Below are positions 51,759 to 59,938 of a DNA stretch of 64,000 nucleotides, in pieces. How positions within the stretch are numbered: the stretch's first letter is position 1; the number at the start of each line of letters is the position of its first letter. The notes beneath the pieces were generated by a model, which did no database searches, was not told the origin of the DNA, and saw nothing but the letters and a program-made list of their open reading frames with translations. A program made the translations under genes and the position numbers. This DNA is from Halobacteriales archaeon YIM A00013 (GTDB lineage: Archaea > Halobacteriota > Halobacteria > Halobacteriales > Haloarculaceae): the NCBI GenBank assembly GCA_025041195.1, contig JAKCFM010000001.1, positions 186,001 through 250,000 of the forward strand. The letters run 5' to 3'.

Positions 51759-53012
51759 ATGAATCTCGAGGAGTTCATCGACGACTTCGAGCGCGACGAG
51801 GAGGCACAGCGCCGTCGTCTCGCCGCAGAGAAGTCATACGCGATCACTGAACATCTCGAGGACGTCGAAGACAGACTCGAGGCGACGTTGCAGGGCGATT
51901 CGCTCTTTGGCTCGACTGCGCCTGACATTTTCGTCGGTCGCTCTGGCTATCCCTCGGTTTCTGCGGGCGTGCTTTCGCCGGTCGATCCGGACACCGATGC
52001 CAGTCGCTACGTCACCAGCAGCGACTGGTACGAGCGTGGGCTGTCAATCGATTCGGTGTTTCAGGCCCGATCCGGGCTGTTGAACGCGAACCAGCCGACG
52101 AACGTCCACGTCGCTGACGCCTGGAATGGGTTCACCGGCGTTCGGCGCGAGGTGGCTATTGCAGATCGGCCGGTCGACGTTGAGGTGGAGCTCGCGAATC
52201 GGCCAACGGTCGATCTCTCGGTTGATTCAATCGCCTCGCCGAGCGGTCCGCGGGCGACGGCTGATGACGCCCAGCTCGCGGAGAACCCCCACGTTCCCCG
52301 TGCGGTCGAAAAGACGCTCTCGGACGACGATTGGCGGGCCACGGGAGCGATGACGTATCTGTACAACCGAGGATTTGACGTCTACGAGATCAACACGATT
52401 CTTTCGGCGGGGGCACTGGGCCAGACGAGCCAGCGCAAGCTCGTTCCCACCCGGTGGTCGATCACTGCGGTGGACGATACGGTTTCGCAGTATCTCCGCG
52501 GGACGATTCGGAACGCCGGCTCGATCGATCAAACCGAGGTGCGCTACGCCGAGTTTCTTGGCAACCAGTTCTGGGTGATTCTCACGCCAGGGCGCTGGGA
52601 ATTCGAGCTGGTGGAGATGAAAGCCCCGCAGAGCGTCTGGAACCCGCGCGGTGGTGACCACTGGATTGGGAGCGACCACGAGTCATTCGAGGGCCGGACG
52701 GAGTACGTTGACGAGACCGCTGGGGCATACTACGCCGCCAGACTCGGCGTTCTTGAGGCGCTTGCAGAACGAGACCGACAGGCGACCGCGCTCGTGTTGC
52801 GCAACGTGACCGATGCGTACTGGGGCCCGGTTGGCGTCTGGTTGATCCGCGAAACCGTTCGTGATGCCGTCTCGAACGATCCGGCGATGGCGGAGTCGTT
52901 CCACGGTGCGATCGAACGGATCACGAAGGAACTCCCGATCAGCCATGACAGACTCCAGCGTCACTCGGTGTTGACGGCCGGTCGACAGACGACGCTCTCG
53001 GCGTTCGATTAG
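51759..53012 (+). CDS. nreA: DNA repair protein NreA
   Basis: A 417-residue archaeal NreA protein, linked to repair of mitomycin-C-type DNA damage through PCNA in Haloferax. Family parts are FVGRSGYPSVSAGVLSP near residue 60, the NVHVADAWNGFTGVRREVAI region, and the late HWIGSDHESFEGRTEY block. The C-terminus RQTTLSAFD contains a PCNA-interacting peptide (Q-x-x-L-x-x-F). It stands alone after tfb, with a 200-base A+T-richer gap before the unknown Tat-signal gene. Confidence 0.93.
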   Translation: MNLEEFIDDFERDEEAQRRRLAAEKSYAITEHLEDVEDRLEATLQGDSLFGSTAPDIFVGRSGYPSVSAGVLSPVDPDTDASRYVTSSDWYERGLSIDSVFQARSGLLNANQPTNVHVADAWNGFTGVRREVAIADRPVDVEVELANRPTVDLSVDSIASPSGPRATADDAQLAENPHVPRAVEKTLSDDDWRATGAMTYLYNRGFDVYEINTILSAGALGQTSQRKLVPTRWSITAVDDTVSQYLRGTIRNAGSIDQTEVRYAEFLGNQFWVILTPGRWEFELVEMKAPQSVWNPRGGDHWIGSDHESFEGRTEYVDETAGAYYAARLGVLEALAERDRQATALVLRNVTDAYWGPVGVWLIRETVRDAVSNDPAMAESFHGAIERITKELPISHDRLQRHSVLTAGRQTTLSAFD

Positions 53013-53213
53013 TGAAACACTGAGAGTATCGCCACGGTTGGTGACATAGCTTGTACTAGTTTCAACTAGGATCACTTCGAGATTCACCGACAAACCTATC
53101 CGAGTAGAGTGTGGTACTAGATACCATGATAGCAATCTGTAGCCAGCAGTTCTCCATTGAACCGTGTATAACTACCAACAAAACTAACAGAAAACCCGAC
53201 CCAATTCCGTCCC

Positions 53214-54689
53214 ATGACACAGACACGTAGATCGATACTCGCACATTTCGCTGGAGCTATCGCTGGAGCTTCCGTTATTGGAACGTCAGGAGGCGTATCG
53301 TCCCGAGGAACTAAATCCTATCAAAATGAAGTGGGTGTCTATGATAGTATGACTATCCGACACACATCAGCTCCCGACATGTATCTCGCCCCGCCTGGTT
53401 TCTCGCTCACTTCCTTTATTATGAATGTCCCACAGCTGCAGTGGGAAACTGGAACAACGCCGGTCGTAATAGATCGATACGACTGGGATCGACTCCGTGG
53501 TCGCATCGTGACACGGCTACAGGGTGATATCGACTCACCACACCAATCGCACTCCCAGCGGCTGGGACTGATGCTGACGCAACTTCGACAGCAGGGATTG
53601 ATACGGTGTGTCGATTATCGGGAATATTATCCACAGTCGATTCAACGACGGAATATCGCGCAGATCCGTGCGGTCCTTTCGTCACTCGACACCCATGAAA
53701 AACAGCAAGCGGCAGTTGCTGCTGCAAAGGGATACGGTCGTTATGGCTTTGGCTCGTATCAGGAGTCTCTTCGGCGCACCTTGGACAATCTCGACCAGTA
53801 TCTAGATAGTCGAAAACGAATCTCGAAAGAGGCAGATCGGCTCTCTCGGGGGGTTGGTGACGAGGACCTGTGGCTCGAACGGGTGATGAATCAGCACATG
53901 GCTGCGCTGTCTGTCCGCCAGTCGCTCGAACGCAAACGAGGTGTGACTATCAGCTGTCTCGGTCAAAACGAAATTGCGGCCGTGGCGTCGCTGATCGACG
54001 ATCCTCCATCGAAGCAGTTACCGCCAACGCTCCGAGACATAGATGGCACTCTGACGGACACCGCCGTGGAGTTCGACATCGATGACACCACAAAGCACCG
54101 GGAGGTTGCCGATCAGATCAGCAAGATTGCTCAGGAGATTGTTGGAATTGATAACGACCATTGGTTCGTGTTTGGGCCGCGGTTGGCGATGGTCGAAAGC
54201 GGAGACACCTACACTCGTGCCAGATCGTACATTAGATTTGGATCGGCAGAATCGATCGCTTCTGAGGCCGAACAACTTCTTTCGCGTCTCAACGATCGGC
54301 GTGAGGAAAACAGGTCAGCCGAGTTTATCAATCACGAGGCAGAGTGGCTCGCAGAGCAGAACCAACTGGATCCAATCGAGCGACGCCACATTGTGAACCA
54401 ACTCCGTGCGGAGACGCGGCTTTCAAACTACTCCCGAGACCTCAAGGCCCTTGGAAGCGAATACTCCGACGGAGCGAAAGCTGTAGTAGAAAGCGTAGTG
54501 ATGGATCCAGTGAATAATTACGTGTCGAATGATATCTTCAAAGAGACCATAGACCTCCTCCGAACCCTGGAACCAACAACGATGACTGACGAGCAACTCG
54601 AATCTTTCCTCTACAGGGGTTCGTTTCGGGTCGGCTACGACGACTGGGACTGGTATCAGGATCCACAGCGACAACCGTCTATCTCGTAG
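53214..54689 (+). CDS. Unknown-family protein with twin-arginine start (copy B, 491 aa)
   Basis: Second copy of the unknown family seen at 3510-4997, about 48 kb away and on the other strand. Residues 4-22 (TRRSILAHFAGAIAGASVI) are a good Tat-type signal, with twin arginine at 5-6. Shared blocks with copy A: an apolar PG segment near residue 60, DRYDWDRLRG near 90, QGLIRCVDYREYY near 125, SYQESLRRTL near 180, then IDNDHWFVFG, LSNYSRDL and the closing YRGSFRVG...DWYQ. No enzyme motif is recognised; the middle contains R/E-rich helices. Base composition is intermediate, lower in G+C than nreA. Neighbours are unrelated core genes, so function cannot be read from context. Confidence 0.75.
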   Translation: MTQTRRSILAHFAGAIAGASVIGTSGGVSSRGTKSYQNEVGVYDSMTIRHTSAPDMYLAPPGFSLTSFIMNVPQLQWETGTTPVVIDRYDWDRLRGRIVTRLQGDIDSPHQSHSQRLGLMLTQLRQQGLIRCVDYREYYPQSIQRRNIAQIRAVLSSLDTHEKQQAAVAAAKGYGRYGFGSYQESLRRTLDNLDQYLDSRKRISKEADRLSRGVGDEDLWLERVMNQHMAALSVRQSLERKRGVTISCLGQNEIAAVASLIDDPPSKQLPPTLRDIDGTLTDTAVEFDIDDTTKHREVADQISKIAQEIVGIDNDHWFVFGPRLAMVESGDTYTRARSYIRFGSAESIASEAEQLLSRLNDRREENRSAEFINHEAEWLAEQNQLDPIERRHIVNQLRAETRLSNYSRDLKALGSEYSDGAKAVVESVVMDPVNNYVSNDIFKETIDLLRTLEPTTMTDEQLESFLYRGSFRVGYDDWDWYQDPQRQPSIS

Positions 54690-54820
54690 CTGGGGGCACT
54701 AAGTTTCGGAAACTGGGGTTCTATTGTCATTGGTCACCTCCAGTTCGAGTGTGAGATTGAGCACTGTGTCTCTGAAATCGATCCGGTGATTCAGCAAGAA
54801 GTCTCTACAATGGTTTCGAC

Positions 54821-55108
54821 CTACTCTTCGGCCGTGAGAACGGGCCCGTCGCCGATCACCGAACGAATGGCGTCGGTGAGATCCTGTTCGCGTGGGAAGT
54901 ACGTCTCGTCGATGTCGGCGAGCACGTCGGCGAGGTCCTGTGGGCCATCGGCAGTTCGGATCGCCGAATCGCCCTCGCGGCGAACGACCTCGCTTTTTGG
55001 AATACCGTAGTGGAGTCGTGACGTGATCCGGGCAAGCGGTGCCCCTTCCACTGGTGGCCCCCCGCCGAGCTCGACGGCCGGTTCGGACTCCTCGTCAGTG
55101 TCAGCCAT
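54821..55108 (-). CDS. Conserved haloarchaeal protein (DUF5789-like, 95 aa)
   Basis: A 95-residue acidic protein: an acidic N-terminus, PVEGAPLARITSRLHYGIPKSEVV near residue 20-43, then TADGPQDLADVLADIDETYFP. This arrangement fits the haloarchaeal DUF5789 family; its function is unknown, and a regulatory or RNA-related role has not been shown. It diverges from the DUF5788-like gene with 85 bases between starts. A gap of 131 bases separates its stop from the Tat-signal copy B. Confidence 0.8.
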   Translation of the reverse strand: MADTDEESEPAVELGGGPPVEGAPLARITSRLHYGIPKSEVVRREGDSAIRTADGPQDLADVLADIDETYFPREQDLTDAIRSVIGDGPVLTAEE

Positions 55109-55193
55109 GTCGGTATCTCCGGCCGGTTTACGATTAATACTGTCGGTTCAGCCGTGCGGTGTTCCTATTGTGTCCGAGATCCTACGCGGATGT

Positions 55194-55631
55194 ATGGAAC
55201 CGTTCGAGCGAAAGCAACTTCTCGAGCGTATCGATCGCGACGGCGCCACCGTCGGCCGGCAGATCCCGGCCGAAATCGACGTGCAGGGCGAAACCGTCGA
55301 ACTGCGATCGTTCGTGTTCGAGACCAAGCGCCTGGCCACCATTCCCAGCGAACGCCGCGAACGCATCGAGACGCTGAAAGTTGCGCTGCGCCGCGAGCGA
55401 ACCGAACGCGTCGAGCGCATCGAAACCGAGGCCCTCGATTTTGAAACTGCAGACCAGCTCGCAGACAGCGTGATCGGTATCGATCGTGCGCTGTCGGCGC
55501 TTTCACAGCTCGGGCCCGTCGATCTTGCGGCCGAAATCGCGGCCAAAGAAGCCGCGGATTCGAAACGGTGGCAACAGTTCCTCAAGCAGGCGCTCGGAAA
55601 GGATGACACCACCACGCGAGGCCGGAGATGA
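55194..55631 (+). CDS. Conserved haloarchaeal protein (DUF5788-like, 145 aa)
   Basis: A 145-residue highly charged, helical protein beginning MEPFERKQLLERIDRDGATVG. The middle RLATIPSERRERIETLKVALRRERTER is strongly arginine/glutamate rich, and QLGPVDLAAEIAAKEAAD follows. I associate it with the DUF5788 group of haloarchaea. ATG 55194 is preferred over earlier in-frame starts that lie in the divergent promoter. Its stop overlaps the polX start by four bases, a consistent pairing in related genomes as far as I recall. Confidence 0.8.
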   Translation: MEPFERKQLLERIDRDGATVGRQIPAEIDVQGETVELRSFVFETKRLATIPSERRERIETLKVALRRERTERVERIETEALDFETADQLADSVIGIDRALSALSQLGPVDLAAEIAAKEAADSKRWQQFLKQALGKDDTTTRGRR

Positions 55632-57376
55632 CGAGCAGCAACGACGAACTCGCGAGCCTGTTCGAAGAGCTCGCCGACCGCCTTGACGCCCAGGACGTGG
55701 CCTACAAACCGACGGCGTACCGTCGAGCAGCGGAAAACATTCGTGAGTTTCCCGACACCGTCGCTGCGCTGGCCGAAACCGATGGCGTCGAGGCCGTCCA
55801 ACAGATCGATCGCGTGGGCGAAGCTATAGCGGAGAAGATCGTCGAATACGTTGAAACCGGCGAAATCGAGGAACTCGATGCCCAGCGCGAAGCGTTGCCC
55901 GTGGACATTGCCGGGCTCACTAGCGTCGAGGGTGTTGGCCCGAAATCCGTGGGAACGCTGTATTCGGCGCTTGGCATCGAAACGCTCGCTGATCTCGAAA
56001 CCGCGGCCGAAGACGGACAGATCCAGACGGTCTCCGGATTTGGCCAGAAAACTGAGGCAAATATCCTTGAGAACATCGAGTTTGCAAAACGCGCCCAACA
56101 GCGACAGCTCCTGGGCGAAGCGCTCCCGATTGCGACCGATCTCATGGCCCATCTCGATGGGATTGGGGCCGTTGGGCGGTGTGAAACGGCGGGCTCGCTC
56201 CGCCGGTGGCGTGAAACCATCGGTGATGTGGACGTCTTGATCGCAAGCGACGAGCCAGCCGCGGTGATCGACGCCGTCGAATCCTGGCCTGCCGTCGAGA
56301 GCATCATTGAGGCCGGCAGCCAGAAAGCAAGCGTTCGAACGGCGGGCGTTCGTGTTGACTGTCGCGTGGTCGATCCGGCGGAGTTCGGTGCGGCGCTCCA
56401 GTATTTCACGGGGAGCAAAGAACACAACGTGCAGCTGCGCAATCACGCGATCGATCGCGGGCTGAAGGTGAACGAGTACGGCGTTTTCGACGTCTCCGCG
56501 ATTGACGACCCCGACGATGGCCAGCGAGTCGGCGAACGAATCGCCGGAAGCGCTGAACCTGATGTCTATAACGCACTGGGGCTGTCCTACGTGGAACCTG
56601 AGCTCCGTGAGGGCCGGGGCGAGATTGAAGCCGCAGCGGCTGGGGAGCTTCCGAATCTGCTCACGCTCGACGATATCCGTGGCGACCTTCATATCCACAC
56701 CACCAGCTCCGACGGAACGGAATCGATCGAATCGATGGTTGCAGCCGCCACAGAACGTGGCTACGACTATCTCTCCATCACCGATCACGCAACCGGCCCT
56801 GGCATGGTCGGTGGCGTGGGGCTGACTGATGACGAACTCGAGTCACAGCTCGCCACGATTCACGAACTCGATGACGATGCGGCTATCACCGTCTTTGCCG
56901 GCGTGGAGGCAAACATTCACGCAGACGGCGAAATCTCCGTCGGTGATGAATTGCTCGAACAGCTTGATTGTGTTGTTGGCTCACCACACGCGGCGCTTGA
57001 CGGTGATGGCACTGACCGACTGCTTGCGGCCGTGAACAATCCGCTTGTCGACGTGATCGGCCATCCAACCGGCCGGCTGCTCGGACAGCGCTCCGGGCTT
57101 GACATCGATAGCTCTACGCTTGCCACTGCGGCGGCCGATACCGACACCGCACTTGAGGTCAATGCGAATCCGCGCCGCCTCGACCTCGATGGCAGTCGCG
57201 TCCAGGCCGCAATCGACGCCGGTGCGACCATCGCCATCAACACCGACGCACACCGCTCGGAACGCTTCGACTACGTCAACTACGGCGTGCACACCGCCCG
57301 CCGTGGCTGGGCACAGTCTGATGACGTGCTCAACTGCCAGCCCGTCGACGCGGTCCGGGCGTTTTTCGATCGATGA
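55628..57376 (+). CDS. polX: DNA polymerase X with PHP domain
   Basis: A 582-residue family X polymerase. N-terminal HhH domains occupy roughly residues 1-180 (VEGVGPKSVGTLYSAL); the nucleotidyltransferase motif is GSLRRWRETIGDVDVL near 196-211 with both catalytic aspartates in DVDVL; the polymerase domain continues to about 330. The C-terminal PHP domain begins DLHIHTTSSDGT near 355 and has SITDHATG, GVEANIHADG, GSPHAAL, DVIGHPTG, and NTDAHR, so its metal site looks complete, suggesting 3'-5' exonuclease or phosphatase activity. Fits gap filling in base excision repair. Overlaps both neighbours by four bases. Confidence 0.96.
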   Translation: MTSSNDELASLFEELADRLDAQDVAYKPTAYRRAAENIREFPDTVAALAETDGVEAVQQIDRVGEAIAEKIVEYVETGEIEELDAQREALPVDIAGLTSVEGVGPKSVGTLYSALGIETLADLETAAEDGQIQTVSGFGQKTEANILENIEFAKRAQQRQLLGEALPIATDLMAHLDGIGAVGRCETAGSLRRWRETIGDVDVLIASDEPAAVIDAVESWPAVESIIEAGSQKASVRTAGVRVDCRVVDPAEFGAALQYFTGSKEHNVQLRNHAIDRGLKVNEYGVFDVSAIDDPDDGQRVGERIAGSAEPDVYNALGLSYVEPELREGRGEIEAAAAGELPNLLTLDDIRGDLHIHTTSSDGTESIESMVAAATERGYDYLSITDHATGPGMVGGVGLTDDELESQLATIHELDDDAAITVFAGVEANIHADGEISVGDELLEQLDCVVGSPHAALDGDGTDRLLAAVNNPLVDVIGHPTGRLLGQRSGLDIDSSTLATAAADTDTALEVNANPRRLDLDGSRVQAAIDAGATIAINTDAHRSERFDYVNYGVHTARRGWAQSDDVLNCQPVDAVRAFFDR

Positions 57377-57810
57377 GCAACGAGCGACTCCTTCTCGATG
57401 TGATGTGTGGCGATCTTCGAAGCTATCTCCGAATGTGTGGTCACGACACCGTCTATGCCCTTGATCGAGGAATCGAAGCCGATGATCGCATTCGATCGAT
57501 CGCACGGGCAGAACACCGAACGCTGATCACCCGGGATCGACGGCTGGCAGAGCGCGTCTCCGATGCAATTTTTCTCACCGCAACTGAGACCTCCGACCAG
57601 CTACGAACGCTACGGTGTTCGGGGATCGAGCTTGCGATGTCGGACCCAGAACGCTGTGGACGCTGCAACGGACCCCTTGATCGGGCCACGCCCCCACAGG
57701 CAGACTCCATTCCTGCGGACAAACCCGTCTGGCAGTGTTCTGTCTGTGGACAGCTCTTCTGGAAGGGATCTCACTGGGAGCGAGTACGGGAAACGCTCGA
57801 TTCACTGTGA
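57373..57810 (+). CDS. Mut7-C RNase domain (PIN-like) protein with zinc ribbon
   Basis: A 145-residue protein: the Mut7-C domain (about residues 4-85) with LLLDVMCGDLRSYLRMCGHDT and the later LITRDRRLAERV, holding acidic residues typical of PIN-like nucleases, then a C-terminal zinc ribbon (CGRCNG near 95 and CSVCGQLFWKGSHWERV). The WKGSHW closing motif is characteristic. Family members probably cleave RNA. It overlaps polX by four bases and ends the DUF5788-polX-Mut7-C run. Confidence 0.9.
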   Translation: MSNERLLLDVMCGDLRSYLRMCGHDTVYALDRGIEADDRIRSIARAEHRTLITRDRRLAERVSDAIFLTATETSDQLRTLRCSGIELAMSDPERCGRCNGPLDRATPPQADSIPADKPVWQCSVCGQLFWKGSHWERVRETLDSL

Positions 57811-58060
57811 TGAGTGCCGGCGAAACTAGAAACGGAACTGTCGTATCAGACTGCGAAATTTAAAATAGTAGTTCTATTGGCATTACTCCCATGTGTGAAC
57901 CATTCGTATCACGGACACCACTCGTGAAAGCGACAAACCGGTAGGTAGGGCGCATATTTGATCTACATTGGAATTACCGTAAGTATCAGTATATCACATT
58001 ACAAACCTATAATAAAACTTCGAAAATCTATTTTAGGAATGTGACAGTACTCCAATTCGG
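57811..58060. other. A+T-rich gap before the Tat serine protease gene
   Basis: About 250 bases of low G+C with several TATA-like stretches (around 57857-57866 and 58013-58034). No gene or clear palindrome was found. The stretch ATAAAACTT near 58012-58020 lies about 45 bases before the protease start codon and may be its promoter. Confidence 0.35.
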
Positions 58061-59206
58061 ATGACGGAAGATGACCATGGCCGTCCGGCAACCGACAGGG
58101 TACACAACGAGCTGTCACCGGGGATGAGTCGCCGCCGCCTGCTGTCCTCGCTCACCGGGCTTGGATTCTCGCAGGTGACTGCCCAGTTTTTGACACAGGA
58201 CGATCTTGCGGGGGCCGCATCGGACCAGGTGCCGATCGTATGTGGCATTCACCGTGACGATCAAAATTCGGCGTACGATACGCACACTCGAAACGTTCCA
58301 GCGGACTGGTACAACGACTATCGCCACGCGACGACGGTGAAAGAGAATCTCGAACCGAAGCTATCGAAACAGTCCGGGGTCGTGAGCGTTGGCGTAGAGC
58401 CTGGCGAGCTCGGTGGGGATAACTCCCGGCTCGTCGTTCGGATGGCAGAGTCGAAGATCAACCGAATGATGGGTAACGTGCCGACGGAGATAGAGGGCGT
58501 CGAAGTCGACGTCGAATCGGTCTCTGGCTACCGCCGACTCGGCTGTCGCAATGATCTCCGGAACTGGTCGTCCTCGCGGCGGACGATCCACGGCGGCTAT
58601 GAGGTACAGGGCAACGCCTCCGCACCGATCGGAACGACCGGCGCAGCCGCGTTCAAGAACGGCCAACGCTATCTCGCCACCTGCCAGCACATTTTCAGCG
58701 GCAAGAACGTTTCGGGTGCCACATTAAAACATCCGAACGGGACACCGCTCGGCACAGTGAAGATGAATCGTTGTATGGAAGATTATGCGATGGTGAAGCT
58801 CAACGCCGACTATCGCGTTGACCGGTCGATTCGACACTCCGGATTCAACGGCATAACCGGCCATTTCACCTACGATGGGCTCGGTCGGCTCAAAAGCCAG
58901 GGCGCACGGACACAAAAGGTCGGTCGAACGACCTGCCGGACGAGCTTTGCGAAAATTCAGACGACCGCAGAAACGATCTACACGGCCCCTGGCTGTGTCC
59001 CAAAGCCGTACTCAGTGTTTCACAAGGATGATTCCGGTGGGAGCGACCTCAAGCGAGGAGACAGCGGCTCGATCAGCTTTCACCAGTCGCCGAACAATTC
59101 AAACAAGTGTTGGCTCGTGAGCTTCATCAACTACGAGGACAGCAACACGAACGACGTGTTCGGCATCGGCATGTATCGGCTGAACGACTTTGGGTTTGGC
59201 TTCTAG
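58061..59206 (+). CDS. Tat-exported trypsin-like serine protease
   Basis: A 381-residue protein. MSRRRLLSSLTGLGFSQ near residues 22-38 is a Tat signal, so it is probably exported folded. A propeptide-like region follows to about residue 180. The chymotrypsin-fold domain contains His210 in ATCQHIF, Asp241 in MEDYAMVKL and Ser335 in KRGDSGSIS, a complete triad in the correct order and spacing. Several cysteines (near 61, 158, 209, 239) may form disulfides. Substrate unknown. It converges on the CPBP protease gene with a four-base overlap. Confidence 0.85.
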   Translation: MTEDDHGRPATDRVHNELSPGMSRRRLLSSLTGLGFSQVTAQFLTQDDLAGAASDQVPIVCGIHRDDQNSAYDTHTRNVPADWYNDYRHATTVKENLEPKLSKQSGVVSVGVEPGELGGDNSRLVVRMAESKINRMMGNVPTEIEGVEVDVESVSGYRRLGCRNDLRNWSSSRRTIHGGYEVQGNASAPIGTTGAAAFKNGQRYLATCQHIFSGKNVSGATLKHPNGTPLGTVKMNRCMEDYAMVKLNADYRVDRSIRHSGFNGITGHFTYDGLGRLKSQGARTQKVGRTTCRTSFAKIQTTAETIYTAPGCVPKPYSVFHKDDSGGSDLKRGDSGSISFHQSPNNSNKCWLVSFINYEDSNTNDVFGIGMYRLNDFGFGF

Positions 59207-59937
59207 ATGGCACTCGTGTGCCGTCCGATCAGGCGTTCGATTCGGTCAGTACAGAGGAATTCGAGCGCGTTGACGAGATAATGGGCGACCACAACCGCGA
59301 GGAGGCTGTTCGAGATGATGAACACGACGGCGAGTGCAAATCCAAGCACGCCAGTGACGAGCACGCCGAGACGGCCCTGTACGCCGTGACCTACCGCGAA
59401 CACCACTGAGGAGCCACCCGCAAACAGCCAGGGTGATACGCCCGTCCCGAAACTCGTTACCCCAATCAGAATGGCTCGAAACAGGAGCTCTTCGAAGACG
59501 GCGATGATGGGCAAGACGCCCACCAGGAGCAACACCCACGAGCGACTGGAGTCGGGTGTGAGCTGCTCGCGAAGCCTGCCGTCGAAATCAATGCCACTGG
59601 CCTTTGCCCCGATCGAACCGGCAAGGTTGAACAGATACAGTATCAGGCCCGCACCGATGCCAACGTGTAGCCCTGCGAGTCCAACGCTCGTCTGATTCGA
59701 GAGCTCAACACCGAGCGCAACTGGCGGTATCGACGTGATCCAGATCGCGATCACGAGCACTGTCGCGAACAGCCCCTGTGAGATCGCCACGTTCGCCAGC
59801 AACACCGCCGTCGATTCGGTGGCGACTGACGCACGCTCTGTGCTGTCGGTGATGGCTCCAGAAGAAAGTCGGGCAAGAACGAGTAACAACACGAGGACAA
59901 CGCCGGCGATTGCGAAGAACGTCGTCCAGTCTGGCAC
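59203..59937 (-). CDS. CPBP family intramembrane metalloprotease
   Basis: A 244-residue polytopic membrane protein of the Rce1/CPBP family. The catalytic motif EELLFRAILIG near residue 148, histidine in FAVGHGVQG near 185 and the later HYLVNALEF motif are all present. Relatives trim prenylated proteins or bacteriocins, or act as scaffolds. GTG 59937 is the start, one base after the lonB stop, and the codon follows directly in frame with MPDWTTF homology. Probably cotranscribed with lonB. Confidence 0.88.
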   Translation of the reverse strand: MPDWTTFFAIAGVVLVLLLVLARLSSGAITDSTERASVATESTAVLLANVAISQGLFATVLVIAIWITSIPPVALGVELSNQTSVGLAGLHVGIGAGLILYLFNLAGSIGAKASGIDFDGRLREQLTPDSSRSWVLLLVGVLPIIAVFEELLFRAILIGVTSFGTGVSPWLFAGGSSVVFAVGHGVQGRLGVLVTGVLGFALAVVFIISNSLLAVVVAHYLVNALEFLCTDRIERLIGRHTSAI

Positions 59938-59938
59938 G

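Noticed and set aside
55148-56788. Open frame of 546 codons on the minus strand
   Set aside because: It lies antisense to polX, whose motifs are complete; the antisense product is not acidic and has no family features.
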